NCBI GenBank assembly: GCA_964036315.1
Contig: OZ038517.1
Location: 57,762,657 to 57,826,656, forward strand
Direction: 5' to 3'
Length of the DNA stretch: 64,000 nucleotides
Source: Acanthosepion esculentum
Lineage: Eukaryota; Mollusca; Cephalopoda; Sepiida; Sepiidae
The notes under the pieces were generated by a model. It saw only the letters and a list, made by a program, of their open reading frames with translations, was not told the origin of the DNA and did not search any database. Positions 56,341 through 64,000 of this stretch are shown one piece after another (the stretch's first letter is position 1; every line of letters starts with the position of its first letter). The position numbers were made by a program, and so were the translations under genes.

Positions 56341-58690
56341 TTATAGTTTTATCCTTAGGATATAAGAGAGAACCTCTATTAAACCCTGAAAATAGCTGCT
56401 TATTTCAGGTATTTCTTCCACATTATCTCTTACACTTCCAGATATTAAATCTTTGCAGCTATTGCATTTAATTTTCTTAAAAACTGCATTACACCAATAA
56501 CTTGCTAAGTATAGTATTACAGGTAGAACTTCTCTGCAATTATTTACATCATCCTCTTTAACATCAATTCTATATTTATATATATATAACTTTTCCTCCT
56601 CTGTCACTTCATCCCAGTTTGGTTCTTGTAAACTCTTTAAATCAATTTTAATGCATTGCTGATTAAATGGTAAGTTTAATTTTAAAACTGATTGCATTCT
56701 AATAATTTTTTCACACTCAAACACTTGCCGTATCGAGATATTATACTGATCCCCAGTAAGTTGTTGATATTGACCAAACCTTGCCTCAAGGTGATCAGTT
56801 TGAAATTTGCCTGGTAATATGTACAGCATTTTCAGTTCTTCTATACAATACTTGGTCAGTTCTAGAAATGCATAGGTTGTATGATGCAAAGCAGTGAAGT
56901 TTTCCTTTGTTAATTTGCCATTTCTTCCAGAAATGCTATTCCAAGATTCTAACCAGTCACAGAATACAGAGGGAAATCTAAAATTTTCTTCATTCATTCT
57001 AAGTGGATTGCAGTATTTATTTCTAAGCCGACAACCTTTATATGGCATTTTAACATTCATTATTGTCCACCAAATATAAAATATGTTTATATATTCTGCA
57101 AAATTAGGCAAATATTTCTGTTTTCCTAAGATCAATAATCCTTGAATAGTGTATTCATTAAAAATTTGCAGAACTAAATTAGCATTTTGCCTTTCAAGAT
57201 TAGTAGGAGAAAGTGCCTTTGAGGTTAATTTATAACAATATTTTAAAATTGACTGAGATTCTAAGGCATGAAGTTTCTGTAAGGTAGAAAATGTGGCACT
57301 TTGGATACTATCTAATTCATGATTTCCATCATGACAAAATTTGGGGAACAGCATGCATTTATTTGCATCTTTTTGACCATGCCAATTGTTTCTAATGTAT
57401 TTTAATATATGGACCGAGTCAAAAAGGAAGAAAAGAGGTCGAGACTTTATAACTGAGGGTGGATATACAATGGAAAGCTTTGGAGAACTGCAAAAGAAAG
57501 ATATAGCTTTTTTATTTATAGCATTATTATCTGTTATGATTGATAATACTTGAAAGCCTATCTCCTCTAAACCAATTATTATATGTTTAACTATATCAAA
57601 TAACTTCTCAGCTTTAAGACATTTAGTTGGCATAACATGCACAACATTTTATATTGTGAGAATACACTGCTAATCCTAAAAGCAAAAGCACTTGTTGCAG
57701 CTTCACTGCTGTTATCAGACAAGCCAACACTATTACCACCCTTATAATGTTTTAGATGAATTTCATCAACAAGTAAAGATACTGTGATGTCCTGCACTAG
57801 GAGCTTAAATTTATTTTTAATATACATAAGAAAATTGTTATGTTGCTCAATCAAAGGATTCATATATGTTGATAAGGATAATCTTTTAATGGTTGAATAG
57901 CTAGGTAAAATTATATTTTTGCTGTCTCTTAACAATCTGTCCCCTTTAGGGGAGCAGTTATATAACAATGAAGAAAATATCATTTCTGTTGAATAATCAA
58001 GCTTATTTTGTGTCATTAAATTTAGCTGCTCATATATAAATTTGATTGCATTAATGTTTGATTCTTCTTGCACCAATAGTAGAAATGACATTACCAATTT
58101 TAATATAAAACTCATATTTTGAGGTTCAAGTTGCTGTTGTTCTGTGTCCATTTTTTTCATGTTTTCTATCAGAATTTCAAGAGTATTTTGATCAGTTACG
58201 TGTTTAGAAATCTTATAATCCCCTATTGAATGTATTTCCACATCTCTACAAAAAAACATGTACTGCAAAATCAGATTCGATTACAAGAGACAGATAGATT
58301 TTTGGATATGGGGATTTGATGATGCTGAATATAATAAGTGTCTTTTGCTGCCTAACAAAACTCCAGTAATTTCTATCAAGGAAATTTAATTTCCCTTCTA
58401 GATCATTATTATGGAATTTCTTCTGCATTTTATATGCTAAGTCATCATTAATACTTTGATTTAAAGCACTTTTAAGAGCAGAATTCTCTAGTCACATTCT
58501 CCTGGAATCTGGTGACTCTCTAGAAGTAGTCAATGAAGATAAATATGAGGGACAGTTTGGGAAAATTCTAGGAATAGCACCATCATGAAGATATATTTTT
58601 TTAGGTTAACTGCAATTGTGACACCTGTTTTTTCGTCAAAAGCTGACGATTCACTCCTTATGTCCTCCGGTCGAAAATGTAGTTCACATA
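56341..58690 (-). pseudogene. P-element-like transposase body
   Basis: From 58690 down, decayed text with CELHFRPEDIR (second half of the THAP finger: C-x2-H, then the AVPTIF-like DGAIPRIFP) and an in-frame TGA near 58497. 58268-57591 (225 codons) holds SLLVDEIHLKHYK with the probable first catalytic Asp (D168). 57642-56341 (433 codons) holds SIITDNNAINKKA (second Asp, D38), FDSVHILKYIRNNW, and FQTDHLEARFGQYQQLTGDQ with the probable Glu (E286). The two long frames are offset by one base at an A-run (TTTT on the plus strand, 57647-57650), a simple frameshift. The closest relatives I know are THAP9 and P-element transposases. Family function: cut-and-paste transposition using GTP. Confidence 0.88.
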
Positions 58691-59492
58691 AAAACTCAAA
58701 AAGATTTTAAAAACGAAACCTATTTTAAATTCTTGTGAAAATCTAAGGAAATCAATCAGCAAAAATCTAAAAAATGATATGAAGCAATAACAATTTTAGG
58801 AAAAGTGGAGAGAATTCAAGAAAAGATTATTAGTGACGAAGCTATGTAGAAATAAGAGAATTTTTAACGTTTATTCATTTCTTTAATTTAAAATGATGAA
58901 TGCAAAACATTTTTATGAATAAAACAATTCTAAAAAATTGTTAAATTATTAGAATTATTTTTATGCCTAAAAAAATTCCTTTATTAATTTATATCGAAAA
59001 TTTCTTAAAGTTTATTTTTATAAAAATTAGATTTCAGCTTTTAAAAACTTTCGCAAATTTCTTTTAATGTGTTTTGTGAATTATAAAGATATAAAATTAT
59101 TATAATCCTCAAAGTTTCAATTGAGTTTAATAACTTTTTAAAACAAGTTACAAAGCTGTTTTAAAATGTGTTGTGAATTAGACATAAAATTCAATTCAAT
59201 TAAAGTTTCATTTAGTCACGAATAAAACAATTCTAAAAAATCGATAAAATTATTTTTTATGTATATAAAATATTCCTTTCGAAAATTTCTTTAAAGTTTA
59301 TTTCTTAAAAAAATGAGATTTTAGATTTTAAAAACAACACGTACGAGAATGAATGTCTCTCTCTCTCTAAACTTTCTCGCTAGATTTATGTCTTATTAAC
59401 TTTATGTTATGAATTACAAAGACATGGTATTAATTTTATCATTAAAGTTTCAATAAAATTTACTTATTTTTTAATACAAAAAATATACTCAC

Positions 59493-59644
59493 TCTGCTGA
59501 ATTTAGTAGATAAAAATGATCTCTTCTGATTGTACGAATCCAAACATCAGATAATTCTTTATCTTTAGTTAAAGAAAATACATATACTTTAGGGCCGTTT
59601 TTATAATTCCCTTTGCAATTTGGTACAATGCATCTATAAGGCAT
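59493..59644 (-). pseudogene. THAP zinc-finger exon of the P element
   Basis: ATG at 59644-59642 starts MPYRCIVPNCKG (C-x4-C), then VYVFSLTKDKELSDVWIRTI, the first half of a THAP DNA-binding domain. The exon ends at AGCAGA|GTGAGT, a good splice donor at 59493/59492. The C-x2-H half lies about 0.8 kb downstream near 58675, so an intron is implied; the acceptor is not settled because the obvious AG does not keep frame. Family function: binds the transposon ends. The exon itself is intact. Confidence 0.82.
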
Positions 59645-59794
59645 TGTTTTTGTTTTAAATTAATTCAATATTTAAAAGAAAATAAGTAATTTAAAAATGC
59701 CGCCGTAAAAAACTGCTACACAAAACAAACGACACGCTTCTTGCAAGTCGGACTCAATGTGATGACGTCACATTTGTCAACAACGAAATGAAAC

Positions 59795-59817
59795 AGGCCT
59801 TCTCTCTCGGTGGTCAC
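59795..59817 (-). repeat. P-element terminal inverted repeat, right
   Basis: Reverse complement starts GTGACCACCGAGAG, paired with 55066-55088. Confidence 0.88.
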
Positions 59818-59826
59818 GTTTAGGCC
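59818..59826 (+). repeat. Target-site duplication, right copy
   Basis: GTTTAGGCC, identical to 55057-55065. Confidence 0.8.
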
Positions 59827-60780
59827 ATATTTTTTCTTTAGAATCGCCTCACTTCTACTCAACATACATTCAACAATATTCTTGAAGTACTCTTTCGAAA
59901 TTCATGTTCATGCTTTTATTAGACATCCCACAATTCTAGATTGGTTGACAGCACATCCAAGATACGAATGTTTCTTTTCACCACATTCCAAAGGTGCTCT
60001 ATGAGATAGAGATCCGATGACTGTGGAGGCCACTTTAACACGAAAAATTCATGCCGTGTTCGATGAACCAATCTGCCACTATTTTTGTATTATGACACGG
60101 TGCAGTATCCAGCTGGAAGGGGCTACCAGATAATGGGTACAATGTAGTCATAATGTTAGGCACATGATCAGCTACAATACCTAGGTAGGCTGCGGCACTT
60201 AAATGATCCTTTATTGGTACCAAGAATCCCAATGTATGACAAGAAGATATTCCCCGTACCATTACGCCATCACCAGCTTGAACCGTAGATACAACCATTG
60301 ATTCACGCCGTTTATACCGAATCCTGGCTCTACTATCAGAATGGTTTACTAATCTTCTATTGTCCACTTTTGTGACCCGTAGTAAATTTGTAGCTTCAGT
60401 TTCTTGTACTTAACTGATAGGTGTGGCACACGGCGCAGTCTTCTGCTGCTGTAACTCATTTGCTTCACAGTTCAACGTGTTGTGTGTCTACAGATGACTA
60501 TATCTTCATAGTAAAGAGTGGTTAGTGTGGTCATTCTCCTTCGATCTCTTTCATTAACAATGGATTAACGAATTGACGCTCACTGGAAATGCTTTTCTTT
60601 TCCTGGTAATTCTCTGTAAACCCTATAGATGTTTGTACATGAAAACCCTAGTAGATGAACAGTTTTTGAAATACACAAACCTGTCCATACGCCACCAATG
60701 ACTATGCTTCACTCAAAACACTGAAATGACTTTTCTTTCATATACTAATGCATGGAATGAAATTCAACAGGTCGCCATAA
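59827..60780 (-). pseudogene. Tc1-like transposase, interrupted at its 3' end
   Basis: Minus strand from about 60750 down: a decayed helix-turn-helix region (GFSCTNIYRVYREL-like text), then 60367-60035: SDSRARIRYKRRESM, GDGVMVRGISSCHTLGFLVP, AAAYLGIVADHVPNIMTTLY and FQLDTAPCHNTKIVADWF, which carry the DDE Asp residues. A one-base shift near 60040 puts the last block (KWPPQSSDLYLIEHLWNVVK) with the Glu in another frame. It runs to 59827, where the P element is inserted. Family: Tc1/mariner, TA-target transposition. Disabled by shifts. Confidence 0.88.
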
Positions 60781-62189
60781 CAGGTCGCCATGTTTAAATG
60801 CCTATGTCCATTAAATTGTTGCCAAGTCATTGGTTCATTGAAAATTTGCATAAAAGAGCATTTTTGCTCTTGTACTCAATGAGTATATTTCTTATTTCTT
60901 TTCTTAATCTTTACTTGAGATTCAGTATAAAAAGAAAAAAACTTTAAAGGAAAATCATAACCAATTTCTCATGACTATGTCACTCCTTACTGACACTCCT
61001 TACTGACACTCCCACTGAATTTTTTTAATGTTTTTATTATGTTTGGAGCATGTTCTCATTTGATTTTTTCGTGTTCGTGGAGGTTCTGACTTTATGTAAA
61101 CAGAAAAGGAACTACGTGCTATTCCAATTTATAAAAACGAAGTGAATCCGCAGAAGAATAGAAAGAAAACAATAAGAGCAGTAACAATAATTGCATTAAT
61201 TTATAAAATATTAGTAAAGAAACAAATATTGCGAATATAAAATGAAATAAAATAGAAATAAATAAAAACAAACAAACGATGTGAATACATGAAACAGCTT
61301 TTAAATTTGAGACATTAGGAAATATACAGGTAGCTGGAATTCGAATATATATGATAATACATCTGATTTTGAAAAATAAAAAAAACAACTTCCAGAATTT
61401 GAGATTCAAACAAACATCCGCCATCTAAACTAAGGGAGAAAACTTTTTTGTTATTATAAGCCTATTTGGTTGTTATAAACAAAGAAGGACTGTAAAATAT
61501 CGAATATAACTGATACAACGTTTAAAAATAAAGCTAGGTGTAAAAATATCTGTACATGTTATGTAATAAGAACGTGAAGGTAATGAACTGAGTCATTGGT
61601 ATCCTAAGAATGATCTGTTAGACCGTTTCAAAAATATCAGAATAATTAGAAATCAGAATACTCAGACTTAAGCAGTGTTGGTAACTAATACTGAAGAGAT
61701 TTGAAGAAACCTGTTGCTTCACGGTAGAATCGAATAGAAAAAGAACTGAAAAGCAGAAGAGAAAACATTTATTTGAGAAAAATTGTACATGTTTCCTCTT
61801 TTGTCACTTCATAACGACAGAAACAAACATGTAAATCCATGTATTTTACACCGTTCTAGCAGAACCTGTGTAAATTACACAAATTTACTAATAATTTAAA
61901 AAAATGCTGCACTCTAATTTTCAACCAATGACCATTCCCAGATAGTCTCTCTTTGTAGTATGACAGATAAAAAACAACTTCGTTAATAATCAGAAATAAT
62001 TTTCCATAAACCGGAATGGAATAAATATTAATGATATACATTCTCCCTACATGAAAAGTAATATTAGAATTACTTGCCGTAATTTTTCTTAATTGAGGCA
62101 TGAGTCATGTGTAATCTGGAGATGTATGTTATTTGCACATTAGAATTAGACAGCTGTCGTACTATTTGTAGTTAAGTGAGCATGTAGAA
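60781..62189. other. AT-rich stretch, no gene recognised
   Basis: May include the outer end of the Tc1-like element up to about 60900 (repeated CAGGTCGCCAT word at 60768-60791); otherwise nothing recognised. Confidence 0.4.
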
Positions 62190-63340
62190 TAAGTTTTCCC
62201 TTTTCCACTAGGTGCATCCAAATAAAAGTACCTCCACCTGTCGTGCTCACCCCCCTCTTCTGCAGTCACAGCCTTCCACTTTACCACCCGCATTTGTTCA
62301 TTGTTTAGTGATTCAAGGTTTGATGGATAGTTTTGGATAATGTTTTCACTTCTTGTAGGATATGTTGTTGATTCTGGCAGACCAAGTGCTCTTCAAGTGG
62401 TTCCATTCTCTTTGGAAATTGTACTTAATTAGCGTAGTGCTAAATTTCAGTGGCATTTTCATCATTATCTATGAGGATATTTTCTATCATACTGCGCCTG
62501 TATTCATTCCAAAGTTGCAGTGCATTCACAACATGATTGAATAGAAACATAATAGTAAACACATTTAATAGTTTCTGCAACATTCAAACTGCTGCAGCTT
62601 ATGAGAGAGCATTATGTAGTTAAGCATTGCCTTTTAGGAGTCCGAGTCATATGCATGCAACATTAAATGTTGGCAGCTCTACTCCTTGCACTGTCCACAA
62701 GTTCTCAAAGGAAGTGGCTCCGAGAACATCCATATGAAATTTTATTTGTCTGGGATTTCCTGAATACATTCTGGTTACTATGTTGTTGTTGTTGGTCCGC
62801 AACCTCATAGTTTATTTTGTGTCCTTCCGATTAAATACATAGTACCGAAGCATCTTGCAGTACAGAAAGTAGCTGCTGCATCAAATTGATTTAATTCAAA
62901 CCATAGAGTTAACTCTATGGTTTGAATTAAATCAATTCGATGCATGTCCTTGTCCTTCTGTTTCAGTTAAAATTATTTCTCGATTATTGATTTTCATCGA
63001 TACACAGTCATGTCCTTTGTACACATATTTGAATGCGTACTTAATGCTTTTTACCGAAATGCATGCTTCCAAGTTAATATGAGCTCGATATTTTTTTCAG
63101 AACGTACTTGTTGAAAGGTGCTACATATCAATTATCTCAGTGATACTTTTTCTCCGTTATTACGTCTTTTACAGGCAGGATAACCTTCAGTAATTTCAGC
63201 AGTTTCTTCCTTAAATGTCTTCAGGAAATTTTTCTGACACAGACCAAGGGAAGGTATGGTTGTAAATTCCACAAGGACCACGTGTCATTAGTGAACCAAT
63301 TCTCGAAGTCTCCCTAGAATTTCAGTAGAAATTTTGCCTC
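62190..63340 (-). pseudogene. Helitron replicase-helicase relic
   Basis: Minus strand from 63340 down: MTRGPCGIYNHTFPW, then AHINLEACISVKSIKYAFKY followed by VYKGHDCVSMKINNREI, the Helitron-like N-terminal domain around the rolling-circle replicase; then LNQFDAA and GRTQNKL text, ATSFENLWTV, and finally NEQMRVVK ... YFYLDAPSGKGKT (62270-62193), the start of the Pif1-type helicase with its Walker A loop (normally GGTGKT). Many stops and shifts. The rest of the helicase is missing. A palindrome interrupts the middle. Family function: rolling-circle transposition. Confidence 0.82.
62877..62944. repeat. 68-bp palindrome inside the Helitron relic
   Basis: Perfect 27-bp arms with no spacer around 62910/62911 (centre ATAGAGTTAACTCTAT); allowing one mismatch the arms reach 34 bp. 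One arm matches the coding text WFELNQFDA of the Helitron, so the other is an inverted copy of it. Confidence 0.95.
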
Positions 63341-63350
63341 TATCCATCAC

Positions 63351-63362
63351 ACTCTCTCTCTT

Positions 63363-63399
<37 letters not shown>
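63351..63399. repeat. (CT)n microsatellite
   Basis: About 22 CT units with CTTT and CTCC interruptions. Confidence 0.96.
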
Positions 63400-63402
<3 letters not shown>

Positions 63403-63790
63403 TTTTATTTTCTATGCTTGTCTGTTCCTGTCTTCCTCTCGGTTTAATAGGATTACAGTACAAAAATCTAAAATTTTTAATTTAATAATTGTTCTTTTTC
63501 TATTTTGTCCATGAATTATTGTAATTATTCATTTTTTATTTAATATATAGACATTGCAAAAAATTAATCATCCTTTATTCCTTAATTTTGCAAGTGTTTA
63601 TTTAAAAAATAGGATTTAAAATTTGAAACCCTAAATTGTTGGCGCATTTTTCCTGCTAAAGATTTCTTATGTTTAATGTTTAATTTCGCTTACTCACCAA
63701 GTCTTTTTTAATCAGCATGTACTACTTAAAATTTTCCATTATTTTATATTTATATGTCTTGAGCATTTTGTTTTGAATAAGGCATTGAAA
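63400..63790. other. AT-rich stretch, no gene recognised
   Basis: No motif seen. Confidence 0.4.
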
Positions 63791-63794
63791 CAAC

Positions 63795-64000
63795 GCTTCT
63801 TGCACGATCACCGAAGCCTGATCGAGCAACATCGAGCCTGGCCAGTAGTACTTAAATGGGTGACCACTTGGGAATACCAGGTGCTGTAAGCTTGGATGTT
63901 TGGGTACTGTAATAGATAATTGTTCGGAATTGTTAATCGAAGAACTGTTTTCCAATTCCTGTTGAGTCTGTTACGCGCAAATACCCTTGTGAAAGGTATG
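63795..64000 (+). repeat. 5S-rRNA-derived SINE, copy 2 (runs off the window)
   Basis: 63803-63894 follows 5S rRNA closely: ACGATCACCGAAGCCTGATC, GAGCCTGGCCAGTAGTAC, ATGGGTGACCACTTGGGAATAC, CAGGTGCTGTAAGCTTGG. The internal promoter boxes A and C are well kept, better than in copy 1. The tail (TTCCAATTCCTGTTGAG ... AAATACCCTTGTGAA) is the one shared with copy 1. The 3' end lies beyond the window. Confidence 0.85.

Larger units (their letters stand above)
55066..59817 (-). mobile_element. P-element-type (THAP/DDE) DNA transposon, nearly complete
   Basis: A 4752-bp element bounded by 23-bp terminal inverted repeats (55066-55088 and 59795-59817, starting GTGACC and ending AAGGCCT, two mismatches) and flanked by GTTTAGGCC duplications. 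A second inner inverted similarity, GTGACGTCAC-like, lies just inside both ends. The minus strand encodes a THAP-type zinc-finger exon (59644-59493), an intron, and the transposase body (58690-56341). Frameshifts and a stop disable it. It sits in the 3' end of a Tc1-like element, so it is the younger of the two. Confidence 0.9.

Overview
The window reads as nuclear DNA of an animal, most likely a mollusc and possibly a cephalopod. This is an inference. It rests on a metazoan serotonin-type GPCR, very AT-rich non-coding DNA full of long (TA)n, (CA)n and compound (CA)n(TA)n(TG)n microsatellites, and a dense mix of LINE, Penelope-like, Ty3/Gypsy, Tc1/mariner, P-element and Helitron remnants. Nothing bacterial (operons, ribosome binding sites, CRISPR) is present. 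Only one intact host gene is visible.

Layout. 1-174 is the end of a coding exon whose gene starts before the window. 3291-4406 is an intact single-exon rhodopsin-family receptor most like the vertebrate 5-HT6 serotonin receptor. About 5-22 kb is mostly unrecognised AT-rich DNA with microsatellites, two blocks of a roughly 50-bp AT-rich minisatellite (12.9-14.6 and 16.3-17.0 kb) and several fold-back palindromes. 22.5-24.7 kb holds two LINE fragments. 27.2-34.0 kb is a roughly 60-bp minisatellite array interrupted by a broken Ty3/Gypsy element whose 3' LTR is direct but whose upstream LTR piece is inverted. 35.3-37.6 kb holds the end of a zinc-finger LINE and a decayed Penelope-like element. 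39.8-40.7 kb holds a mariner relic and a 5S-rRNA-derived SINE. 42.1-53 kb holds four or more LINE fragments, a short LTR-like piece, and two copies of an anonymous repeat carrying a hammerhead-ribozyme-like motif. 55.06-59.82 kb is a nearly complete P-element-type transposon (THAP exon, DDE transposase, terminal inverted repeats, target duplication) inserted into the 3' end of an older Tc1-like element (59.83-60.78 kb). 62.2-63.3 kb is a Helitron relic with a perfect palindrome inside its coding region. The window ends in a second 5S-derived SINE.

The mobile-element genes carry frameshifts, in-frame stops or lost catalytic residues, so they look like fossils; they do not form a pathway with the receptor. 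The signals most worth a second look are the hammerhead-like fold at 50242-50292, the 5S-derived SINE pair, the P-in-Tc1 nesting with a clean target duplication, the inverted-LTR Gypsy insertion, and the palindromes at 18029-18092 and 62877-62944. All identifications come from reading motifs by eye; no database search was run.
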